Source: Treponema sp.
GTDB lineage: Bacteria; Spirochaetota; Spirochaetia; Treponematales; Treponemataceae
Assembly: GCA_017550685.1 (NCBI GenBank)
Contig: JAFZOJ010000050.1
Location: forward strand, 1-64,000
DNA: 64,000 nt
Direction: 5' to 3'
The notes beneath the pieces are model-generated. The model was not told where the DNA came from. It made no database searches and saw only the letters and a list, made by a program, of their open reading frames with translations. The translations under genes were made by a program, and so were the position numbers. Shown here piece after piece: positions 50,858 through 58,572 of this stretch; within the stretch, counting starts at the first letter, position 1, and every line of letters begins with the position of its first letter.

Positions 50858-52342
50858 ATGGCAAATAACGAAAAAGACACACACGCATGTACCCTGGACA
50901 AAATCATCAGCTTGTGTAAGAGAAGAGGCTTTGTTTATCAGGCTTCAGAAATCTACGGAGGCCAGGCAGGTGCATGGGACTATGGTCCGCTCGGTGTAGA
51001 ATTCAAAAGAAATATTCAGAATGAATGGTGGCACTACATGACTCAGCTTCACGATGATGTAGTTGGTCTTGATTCTGCAATCTTTCAGCATCACACAACA
51101 TGGAAGGCTAGTGGCCACGTTGATCACTTCTCTGACCCGATGGTTGACTGTATTGAATGTAATGCACGTCACCGCGCAGACAAATTGATCGAAGACTTTG
51201 TTGCAGCTAATCCTGATGTAAACCCAGGAAAACCTGTTGATACAATGACTCACGATGAAATGAAAGCTTTTATCGACGCAAACATCAACTGCCCGACTTG
51301 TGGAAGCAAAAACCGCAAGTACACTGCAGTCCGCGAATTCAACCTTATGTTCAAGACATATCAGGGACCAATTGCAGACGACAGCCATTTGATTTATCTT
51401 CGCCCAGAAACATGTCAGGGTATTTTTACAGACTTCAAGAACATTGTTCAGTCTAACCGTATGAAAGTACCTTTTGGTGTTGCTCAGGTTGGTAAATCAT
51501 TCCGTAACGAAATTATCTTCAAGAACTTCATTTTCCGTACATGTGAATTTGAACAGATGGAAATGGAATACTTCTGTAAGCCGGGAACTGAAGACGAGAC
51601 CTTCGACCGCTGGAGAAAAGACCGCTGGCAGTTCTACTTAAAGTACGGTATCCCGGAAAAGCAGCTCAAGTGGCACCACCACGACAAGCTTGCTCACTAT
51701 GCAAAAGACGCATACGATATTACATATAACTTCCCAATCGGATTCGAAGAAATTGAAGGTATTCACAGCCGTACAGACTTTGACCTTAGCCAGCATCAGA
51801 CATACTCAAAGAAAGATATGTCTTATATCGATCAGGAAGACGGAAACAAGAAGTACGTTCCATATGTAATCGAAACTTCTGCCGGTTTGAACAGAAACTT
51901 CCTTATGTTCCTTTGCGAAGGTTACGAAGAGCAGAACGTTGCAGCACCTGGAGAACCAGAAGACTACAGAACAGTTTTGCATCTTGACCCACGCCTAGCC
52001 CCAATTACAGTTGCAGTTCTTCCACTTATGAAGAAAGACGGTCTTGCAGAAAAGGCAAAAGAAATCCAGCACATGCTCAAGGAAGACTTTGTAACAGACT
52101 ACGATACTTCCGGAACAGTAGGTAAACGCTACCGCCGCCAGGACGAAGTTGGTACTCCTTTCTGTGTAACTGTAGACTACGATACAATCCAGGAAAAGAA
52201 AGACGACGGAACTCCAAACGAATTGTTCAACACAGTAACAGTACGTTACCGCGACAGCATGGAACAGGAACGCGTTGCCCTCGATGACCTCGTATTCTTT
52301 ATCCAGAAGGCTATTAAAAACTACAAGCCGGTGACAAAGTAA
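50858..52342 (+). CDS. glyS: Glycyl-tRNA synthetase, class II alpha2 type
   Basis: The ATG at 50858 follows a TAAGGAG ribosome site, so a 25-residue in-frame extension upstream is rejected. The 494-residue enzyme has motif 2 FRNEIIFKNFIFRTCEFEQ, the ETCQGIFTDFKN segment, zinc-like pairs (CIECNARH, CPTCGSKN) and a C-terminal anticodon domain. It is the single-chain form found in eukaryotes and many bacteria, not the split glyQ/glyS. The upstream 100 bp show no T-box features. Confidence 0.94.
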   Translation: MANNEKDTHACTLDKIISLCKRRGFVYQASEIYGGQAGAWDYGPLGVEFKRNIQNEWWHYMTQLHDDVVGLDSAIFQHHTTWKASGHVDHFSDPMVDCIECNARHRADKLIEDFVAANPDVNPGKPVDTMTHDEMKAFIDANINCPTCGSKNRKYTAVREFNLMFKTYQGPIADDSHLIYLRPETCQGIFTDFKNIVQSNRMKVPFGVAQVGKSFRNEIIFKNFIFRTCEFEQMEMEYFCKPGTEDETFDRWRKDRWQFYLKYGIPEKQLKWHHHDKLAHYAKDAYDITYNFPIGFEEIEGIHSRTDFDLSQHQTYSKKDMSYIDQEDGNKKYVPYVIETSAGLNRNFLMFLCEGYEEQNVAAPGEPEDYRTVLHLDPRLAPITVAVLPLMKKDGLAEKAKEIQHMLKEDFVTDYDTSGTVGKRYRRQDEVGTPFCVTVDYDTIQEKKDDGTPNELFNTVTVRYRDSMEQERVALDDLVFFIQKAIKNYKPVTK

Positions 52343-52410
52343 TGTCATTCCCGGGCTTGACCCGGGAATCTATCTCAAAAAGAGATTGTCGGGTCGAGCC
52401 CGACAATGAC
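52343..52410. repeat. Two TTGTCGGG-type palindromic elements
   Basis: Copy one (52343-52371) has arms ATTCCCGGG/CCCGGGAAT and starts directly after the glyS stop. Copy two (52384-52410) has arms ATTGTCGGG/CCCGACAAT in the opposite orientation. Confidence 0.85.
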
Positions 52411-52421
52411 AGAGTGTTTCA

Positions 52422-53183
52422 ATGGAATACGTTCGTTTAGGAAAAACAGACTTATTAATCTCCCGCGTTGCCTTTGGTGCCATGCGACTTTCGGATGCAG
52501 GCTCGGACGAAGAAGCTGCAAAAATTGTGCGCACTGCCTACGATGCGGGAATTAATTTTTTTGATGTTTCGCATCAGACTCCTGCAAGCGAAAAGCTCCT
52601 TGGAGAAGCACTGTTTGACATTAAGCGCAATGTATTCCTGTCTACAACAACGGCAGCCAAAACCTCTGCCGAAATTAAGTCCGACCTGGAAGACAGCCTT
52701 ATGACACTTCACTGCGATACAGTAGACTTGTATCAGCTGGAAGTAAATAAGTTTCTGCCGCTTCCGGGTGGGGCAGACAAAATCTACGAAACACTCGTAG
52801 AACTTAAAAAAGATAAAAAAATCAATCACATTGGAATTGTAACTACAAATCTTGAAACAGCAATCAAAGCCGTAGAATCTGACTGCTACGAAACACTTCA
52901 GTTTCCATTTAACATGGTGAGTTCAGATAATACTGTAGAGCTGGTTAAGCTTTGCGAAGAACACGATGTTGGCTTTATTGCAATGCAGCCGCTTGGTGGC
53001 GGACTTGTAGATAATATTCCGCTTGCTTTTGGCTTTTTAAGTCAGTACGAAAATGTCGTTCCAATCTGGGGTGCACACACTCTGGAACAGATGATACAGA
53101 TTCTTTTCTTTAATGAACATCCGCCTGTAATTGACGAAAAGTTCCATGAGGATGTGGAAAAGATAAGGAATTTCTTTAACTAA
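52422..53183 (+). CDS. Aldo/keto reductase-like protein lacking most catalytic residues
   Basis: The 253-residue barrel is plainly aldo/keto reductase (VRLGKTDLLISRVAFGAMRL, INFFDVSHQ, DSLMTLHCDTVDLYQLE). Of the catalytic tetrad only Asp48 is kept: the Tyr position is Thr53, the Lys position Thr76 (FLSTTT) and the His position Glu107 (DLYQLE). It therefore probably does not reduce carbonyls in the normal way and could be a binding protein. It has no adjacent partner genes; palindromic elements flank it on both sides. Confidence 0.82.
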   Translation: MEYVRLGKTDLLISRVAFGAMRLSDAGSDEEAAKIVRTAYDAGINFFDVSHQTPASEKLLGEALFDIKRNVFLSTTTAAKTSAEIKSDLEDSLMTLHCDTVDLYQLEVNKFLPLPGGADKIYETLVELKKDKKINHIGIVTTNLETAIKAVESDCYETLQFPFNMVSSDNTVELVKLCEEHDVGFIAMQPLGGGLVDNIPLAFGFLSQYENVVPIWGAHTLEQMIQILFFNEHPPVIDEKFHEDVEKIRNFFN

Positions 53184-53186
53184 AAT

Positions 53187-53255
53187 AGATTGCCGTGTCA
53201 AGCACGGCAATGACACCGTGCAGTCTGTCATTGTCGGGCTTGACCCGACAATCTT
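53187..53255. repeat. Two TTGTCGGG-type palindromic elements between convergent genes
   Basis: Copy one (53187-53214) has arms ATTGCCGTG/CACGGCAAT, copy two (53226-53255) ATTGTCGGG/CCCGACAAT. They separate the reductase from the HD-GYP gene and may stop transcription in both directions. Confidence 0.85.
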
Positions 53256-54617
53256 TTAAGCAAACTCGTTGATGTCTACTTCTTCGGTCTGGGCCATTAC
53301 AGCAGGATTTACGGCAACAGAAGGTTTTGCAGCTCCAACTGGTCCACTGTTCTGAGGTGCAGCTGCGGCTTCGGACTGAGCCTGTTCAATAACCTTATAT
53401 TTATCTTCCACCAGCTTAAGGATATCTTTTTCCTCGTCCTTGGAAAGAATACGCATGATATTGATTCCGTTTGTGCCGGTAGGAATAATCTTTGGCGAAC
53501 CATTGACTTCTTTTTCGGTAAGATACTGAACAATAGGTGCTTTAGGGTTATCAGGGTTTGTATCAATAACCTGGGCAATTTTGCGGTCAGAAAGATATAC
53601 GTAAGAACCGATAGGGAAGAGTGAAACAGTATAAAGCAGCGCGCGGATAATGCTGTCGTCATAAGAACGTTCACGGTTCTGCAAAAGTTCAACAATTGCT
53701 TCAAAGGTAGAACGGCCTGTCTTGTAAGAGCGCGAAGAAGAAATGGCTTCGTAAGAGCAGGCAACAGAAATAATCTTTGCGTTTGTAGATATCTTGTCTC
53801 CGGTCTTCTTCTGAGGATAACCAGTTCCGTTTTCTTTTTCGTGATGTTCCAGAACACCAAGCTGAATTGTAAGAGGGAAGTTTAAATCCTTTGTAATTGT
53901 ATAGCCCAATACAGGGTGCTTGAGAATCTGAGAACGTTCACCAGGAGTAAGCTTTTTGTCTGTCATGTAAATCTGTGGAGGCAGACGCAGCATACCAATT
54001 TCGTGAACAATACTTGTAACGCCAAGGTCTACCATTTTAGAAAGCGGCATTCTAAGCTGCTGTGCAATGGCAAGGGCCAGAACTGTTGTTCTCATGGAAT
54101 GTGTTACAAGGAAGTTTTTATCTGTATTTTCTTCTGCAGGGTTTACGCGCAGAATAAAGCGTTTGTTTTCCTTAATGAATACACAAAGCTCCTGAACAGT
54201 TTCTGAAAGATCTTCCTGGTCAATCTGCTTGTGTGTTGCGTAGTGAGTAAATACACTTTCGATGTAGTTCATGTATTCATCATAAACCTTCTGAACCATC
54301 TCCATGCGTGCATTATCACTGTTATCGAGCTGAATATTCTTGGAACGTTCAATTGCCTTTTTGAGGGAATCTCCCATTTTCTGAGAGCCGTCACTCTTTA
54401 CATTCTCTTCCCCGGAATTTAATGAAATGCCAATGTCACCGCCAAGGCTAAGATTTCCTTCGCTGTAAAAAGAGTCAAATTCCCATTCATGCAGAGCCTG
54501 AATTAATTCCTTTGTAACAGGTGCAGTCTGTGGCAGAAGTACAAAGGTGCTGTCTATCATCAGGTCGCCGGTAAAGGTGAGATTTTCATGTAAAGAATCA
54601 AGTGTGATAGTATCCAT
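53256..54617 (-). CDS. Degenerate HD-GYP domain protein
   Basis: The 453-residue cytoplasmic protein has an N-terminal region of about 160 residues without clear family, then an HD-GYP fold (about 165-340) with His173, HHE (258-260) and GTGYP (264-268). The HD pair reads HE (205-206, VHEIGML), and the later VAD-x-DA motif reads VACSYEA, so two metal ligands are altered. It may bind cyclic di-GMP without cleaving it. The C-terminal part ends in an Ala/Pro-rich tail. It follows the ankyrin gene by 27 bp. Confidence 0.82.
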   Translation of the reverse strand: MDTITLDSLHENLTFTGDLMIDSTFVLLPQTAPVTKELIQALHEWEFDSFYSEGNLSLGGDIGISLNSGEENVKSDGSQKMGDSLKKAIERSKNIQLDNSDNARMEMVQKVYDEYMNYIESVFTHYATHKQIDQEDLSETVQELCVFIKENKRFILRVNPAEENTDKNFLVTHSMRTTVLALAIAQQLRMPLSKMVDLGVTSIVHEIGMLRLPPQIYMTDKKLTPGERSQILKHPVLGYTITKDLNFPLTIQLGVLEHHEKENGTGYPQKKTGDKISTNAKIISVACSYEAISSSRSYKTGRSTFEAIVELLQNRERSYDDSIIRALLYTVSLFPIGSYVYLSDRKIAQVIDTNPDNPKAPIVQYLTEKEVNGSPKIIPTGTNGINIMRILSKDEEKDILKLVEDKYKVIEQAQSEAAAAPQNSGPVGAAKPSVAVNPAVMAQTEEVDINEFA

Positions 54618-54644
54618 TTTTTACTCCGCTCTCTTCCTTCTATT

Positions 54645-57419
54645 TTAATTCCCTTTTAATAATTCTGCAATATCCGGACGCTTCCATCTTACAGCAACTG
54701 TATATGGTGTGTCACCTGCAACATTTTTAACATTTGTTGCTATACCATATGATAACAGAAGTTTAACAATTTCGGTAGAGGAAGTTTTAGCTGCATAGTG
54801 TAAAATTGTATTTCCCTGTATATCGCTCAAACCGGAAGCATATTTTACGATTGTTTCAATCATTTTCTTGTTGGATTTGTCAAGTGCGATTGTAACACCG
54901 TTGGTTCCCTTTTTATCAATTGTCTGAAACGGATTTGCACCCTTTTCAAGAAGAATTTCGGCCATGCTTACATTGTTTGCTTCAATAGCATAATTAAGCG
55001 GTGTATAGCCGTCTGCATTACGTGTGTCCAGTGGATATCCGCGTTCAACCAGTGTGCGCAACAGTGTAGTGCTGCCCTTATTCTTTACAACAATGTGGAG
55101 CGGTGAATTACCGTCGCTGTCTGTAATATTGTAAGAAGTACCGAGCACTTCGTTTATAATCTTAATATCCTTTTTAAGTACAATTGAAAATGGAGTGTTT
55201 CCTTCCTTGTCGCGCGAAAGCGGATTTCCCCCGGCATTACGTATAAGCGCAATAATCTCTGTATTGCCCATATATGCCGCCTCGTGGTAAGCATTCTGTC
55301 CGTTTATCTGCTGCAGGTTAGGATTTGCACCATAATTCAAAAGCAGCTTTACAATCTGAGCATTCTGCGCGCGTATTGTATCCATAAGGATTGTAATACC
55401 GTTAGCATCGCAGGAGTTTGGATCTGCTCCGTTTTCCAGAAGGTATTTTGTAACATCATATTTGTTTGCAATTACAGCCTCGGCCAAAGGAGATTTTCCG
55501 GCACTGTTCTGCGCATTAATGTTTATTCCAAGCTTAATTAGCTTTTCTGCAGATTTCTGAGCACCCCATCTAACTGCAATGTGGAGTGGAGTACTACCAA
55601 GGTTGTCGCGGTCCTTTACCGAAGCACCGCCGTCTACCAGAAGCTGTATAATCTGAGGATTATTGCTCTTGGCAGCATTAAACAGACAGGTTTCTCCGTT
55701 TGCATTCTTTACGTTAATGTCTGCACCTTTTTCGAGCAGGGTCTTAATAGCCTGTGCATATTCCCAGTCTGCCGCATAATGAAGCACTGTGTTGCCGCTT
55801 CCGTCTGTGGAAACTATAGTGCGTGAAGTAATAAGCCAGCTCTGCAGTCTTCCGCCGTTTTTAAGAGCAAGTCTGAGCGGAGAATTATTATCCTTGTTTG
55901 TAGAGAAAATATCTGCACCTTTTTCCAGCAAAAGCTTGCCAACCTGTTCAAGATTTTTTGTGCAGGCAAGATACAATGGAGAGTCACCGTTCTTGTTACG
56001 GATATTTACATCCTGTGTAAGACCAATTATGTGCTGAATCTTAGCCATTGGTGCATTGTTTATGAGTGCAATGTGCAGCGGAGTATTTCCTTCCGAATCC
56101 TGTGTATTACAGTTGCCTTCGTTCAAGGTAGCTTCAAAAACATCATTGCTCATTTCAAAAGCCATTGAAAGCGGAGACTTGCCGTGGGTGTCCTGAGTAT
56201 GAATGCTTGCACCGTTTGCAGTAAGATATTTTATGGTAAGAATATCCTCTGACTGAATGGCAATTGTCAAAGGTGTAACACCTTCCTTGTTGCGAGCGTT
56301 AATGTCTGCGCCGTAAGAAGTAAGCAGCTTGATTACCTGGTAGCCAGCGCGGAGCATTGTAGCAGTATGCAAAACAGTGTCGCCGTAAGTATCTGCCTGG
56401 TTCAAATCTGCCTTGTAGCGGATTAAGAGTTCGTAGGTGTCGTTTATTCTGTTTTTTGGAACAATAAGCATAATCGGAGTTTTACCCAGATTATCCTTGG
56501 CGTTTATGTTAGCGCCTGCATCCAGAAGCATTTTTGCAATTTCAAGGTTTCCGTAGCGTACGGCTTCGTGGAGCGGGGTAGCGCCCGAGCTGTCCTGAAC
56601 CTGTGTGCTGGCATTGTTTTCCAAAAGATAAGAAGCAATTGCATTGTGTCCAAGAATTGCACTCAAATGAAGCGGAGTCTGTCCGTCATCAAGGCGCAGG
56701 TTAAGGTTTCGGGCAGCAACTGCATCCTGAAAGTAAGAAAAGTTTGTTTCAACAGGCTCTGCATTGCCCTGAATAAGTGTTGCGGCAATTTCTACAGAAA
56801 CAGGATTGTTAATATCTTCAAAAGCAAGGTCCAGCGGAGCCTTACCGTCGTCGTCTTTTACCGAAATAGGGAGTCCTGCCTTAATGCAGGCATTTACACC
56901 GCGTATATTTTTAGAAAGTACAAAATAATGAACAAGGGTTTTTCCATTGTCGTAGCGGATTTTCTGTGAATCTTCGTTGATGAAAAGGTCATAATAGCGG
57001 GGATCTTTTTCCAGCGCCATATCAAGGGCAGTTTCTCCCTTGCCGTTATGTGCAAAAAGGTTGGAACCAACGGCTGCAAGCACCTTGGCGGCACTGTAAG
57101 AGTCGTTTTCTATTGCAATATGAAGTGGTGTATCTCCGTTTCTGTTTTTGATTTCGGAATCTGCACCCTTAAAAAGGAAGTATTCTATTGAACCTGAATC
57201 GTCCAGAGCGGCACAAAGATGCAGCAAAGTATTGCCGTCAGAATCTATGGCGTTAATATCTGTATCAATCTGGAACATTCCGCGGGCCTTGTCTGTTTCT
57301 CCGGCCTTAATAAGATCGAGCGCCGACTTTGGTTTTTCTTCTTTAGGCGCAGAAGTACAACCCGAACCCAAAATCAAAATCGCAGCAGCAAAAAATGATA
57401 TAAAAGTAGTCTTTTTCAT
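54645..57419 (-). CDS. Giant ankyrin-repeat lipoprotein
   Basis: I choose the ATG at 57419, with GAGGGG 5 bp upstream; 924 residues. The lipobox is LGSGC (Cys21). From about residue 55 to the end it is built of about 25 ankyrin repeats (DGNTLLHLCAALDD, NGDTPLHIAIEND, LGSTPLHIAVRWGA and so on). Such a solenoid binds proteins, here presumably in the periplasm or on the cell surface. It is the first gene of a unit with the degenerate HD-GYP protein. Confidence 0.92.
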   Translation of the reverse strand: MKKTTFISFFAAAILILGSGCTSAPKEEKPKSALDLIKAGETDKARGMFQIDTDINAIDSDGNTLLHLCAALDDSGSIEYFLFKGADSEIKNRNGDTPLHIAIENDSYSAAKVLAAVGSNLFAHNGKGETALDMALEKDPRYYDLFINEDSQKIRYDNGKTLVHYFVLSKNIRGVNACIKAGLPISVKDDDGKAPLDLAFEDINNPVSVEIAATLIQGNAEPVETNFSYFQDAVAARNLNLRLDDGQTPLHLSAILGHNAIASYLLENNASTQVQDSSGATPLHEAVRYGNLEIAKMLLDAGANINAKDNLGKTPIMLIVPKNRINDTYELLIRYKADLNQADTYGDTVLHTATMLRAGYQVIKLLTSYGADINARNKEGVTPLTIAIQSEDILTIKYLTANGASIHTQDTHGKSPLSMAFEMSNDVFEATLNEGNCNTQDSEGNTPLHIALINNAPMAKIQHIIGLTQDVNIRNKNGDSPLYLACTKNLEQVGKLLLEKGADIFSTNKDNNSPLRLALKNGGRLQSWLITSRTIVSTDGSGNTVLHYAADWEYAQAIKTLLEKGADINVKNANGETCLFNAAKSNNPQIIQLLVDGGASVKDRDNLGSTPLHIAVRWGAQKSAEKLIKLGININAQNSAGKSPLAEAVIANKYDVTKYLLENGADPNSCDANGITILMDTIRAQNAQIVKLLLNYGANPNLQQINGQNAYHEAAYMGNTEIIALIRNAGGNPLSRDKEGNTPFSIVLKKDIKIINEVLGTSYNITDSDGNSPLHIVVKNKGSTTLLRTLVERGYPLDTRNADGYTPLNYAIEANNVSMAEILLEKGANPFQTIDKKGTNGVTIALDKSNKKMIETIVKYASGLSDIQGNTILHYAAKTSSTEIVKLLLSYGIATNVKNVAGDTPYTVAVRWKRPDIAELLKGN

Positions 57420-57439
57420 GTTTCCCCTCGATAACATCA

Positions 57440-57510
57440 TGTCATTGCCATAAAAGCAACTGTCATTGCCATAAAAGCAACTGTCATTGTCGGGCTTGAC
57501 CCGACAATCT
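57440..57510. repeat. Direct 21-bp duplication plus a palindromic element
   Basis: TGTCATTGCCATAAAAGCAA plus C occurs twice in a row (57440-57460, 57461-57481), followed by a normal copy with arms ATTGTCGGG/CCCGACAAT (57482-57510). The first two look like element ends fused to a short unique sequence. Confidence 0.8.
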
Positions 57511-57585
57511 GTTTAGAACACTTCTCTATCGTTTATATCGGAGGGAAATGGGTTTAATGTTAGGAAAACTTTAGCGAATTGGCTG

Positions 57586-57610
57586 GGGTCCCTGAGCCTG
57601 TCGAAGGGCC
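57586..57610. repeat. CCCTTCGA-type element after perR (inverse orientation)
   Basis: GGGTCCCTGAGCC, TGTCG and AAGGGCC make up this copy, 2 bp after the perR stop codon. Confidence 0.75.
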
Positions 57611-57612
57611 AG

Positions 57613-58041
57613 TTAGTTTTGACAGTCCTTACAAAGCCCCCAGAGATTTGTCTGAATCTTACTGAGCGAAAAACCCTGTGGAAGCGACGATGCATAATCG
57701 TTCTGGCCCGGCATTTTGGCATCATCAAAGAAAATATCAAAAATCTTACCGCATTTAATGCACTTAAAATGGTAGTGATTACGCATTTCGGCATCAAAAC
57801 GCAGCTTGTCGTCTTCTATTTTGATTGACTGAACAATATGTTTTTCTTCAAAAAGCTTGAGTGTATTGTAAACTGTAGTTTTAGAAAGAGTAGGGTAAAT
57901 AGGATTGAGCGCGTCATAAACTGTTTCTACGTCCGGATGAACCGGGTGCTCGCACAAAAAAGCATAAATTGCTGTTCTCTGAATCGAAGGCCGTATTCCC
58001 GCATCCTGTAATGTGTTGTGATACTGCTTTGTCATCTGCAT
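57613..58041 (-). CDS. perR: PerR-type peroxide-responsive repressor (Fur family)
   Basis: This is a 142-residue Fur-family protein with an N-terminal winged helix (PTLSKTTVYNTLKLFEEKHIV) and a C-terminal dimer domain. The regulatory metal site pattern FDAEMRNHYHF matches the PerR type, and two cysteine pairs (CIKCG and CKDC) form the structural zinc site. PerR senses peroxide through histidine oxidation and represses oxidative-stress genes. A PerR-like box lies 30 bp upstream (58071-58085), so it probably controls itself. Confidence 0.85.
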   Translation of the reverse strand: MQMTKQYHNTLQDAGIRPSIQRTAIYAFLCEHPVHPDVETVYDALNPIYPTLSKTTVYNTLKLFEEKHIVQSIKIEDDKLRFDAEMRNHYHFKCIKCGKIFDIFFDDAKMPGQNDYASSLPQGFSLSKIQTNLWGLCKDCQN

Positions 58042-58053
58042 ATAAATATCCTT

Positions 58054-58059
58054 ATTCTA
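58054..58059 (-). promoter_or_regulatory. -10 element of perR
   Basis: TAGAAT on the minus strand lies 12 nt before the ATG and predicts a leader of about 6 nt; the AAGGAT in front of the gene would then be largely outside the mRNA. Confidence 0.4.
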
Positions 58060-58070
58060 ATAAAACAAAA

Positions 58071-58085
58071 TTGTAATGATTATAA
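58071..58085. promoter_or_regulatory. PerR box
   Basis: TTGTAATGATTATAA matches the Bacillus PerR consensus TTATAATNATTATAA at all but one defined position. It covers the expected -35 of perR, the right place for autorepression. Confidence 0.6.
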
Positions 58086-58305
58086 TAATGGATTTATTGT
58101 AATTTGTCAACCAAAGAATGACAATGTAGTACGCACTTGTTTTGAAGATTAGACTTGTTTTTTTATTCATACATTTCTTCTCATTTTTTAAATAAAAAGA
58201 ATATTTTATTGAATTAAATCCTTGATTTCGGTATGATGTAATATAGTAAAATAGGGGCGAAAGTTTTCGATTTTTACGACTTTTATTGTATTTAAGGATT
58301 TTTTT

Positions 58306-58554
58306 ATGACTATCACTGAAATGCTTGGTCAGAGCGGACTTCTGACATTGCTTGGAATGTGTGTTGTATTCAGTTTTATCATTATCCTGATTATCTGCAT
58401 GACTATTCTCAAAGGCGTAATTCATGCTCTTAAGCTGGACAAAGACAAACCTGCTGACACACCTGCGGCTTCGGCTCCGGTAAACTCCGGAAATGATGGG
58501 GCTATTATTGCTGCTATTGCGGCTGCCGTGCACGACAAGGCATTAAAATCATAA
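58306..58554 (+). CDS. oadG: Oxaloacetate decarboxylase gamma subunit
   Basis: The 82-residue protein has one membrane helix (about 10-35) and a Pro/Ala-rich tail (DTPAASAPVNSG), the gamma-subunit plan that assembles the complex and holds zinc. A TAAGGA ribosome site is present. oadA follows 18 bp downstream. The assignment depends on context as well as sequence. Confidence 0.82.
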   Translation: MTITEMLGQSGLLTLLGMCVVFSFIIILIICMTILKGVIHALKLDKDKPADTPAASAPVNSGNDGAIIAAIAAAVHDKALKS

Positions 58555-58572
58555 AAAATTAGGGGAAATAAA

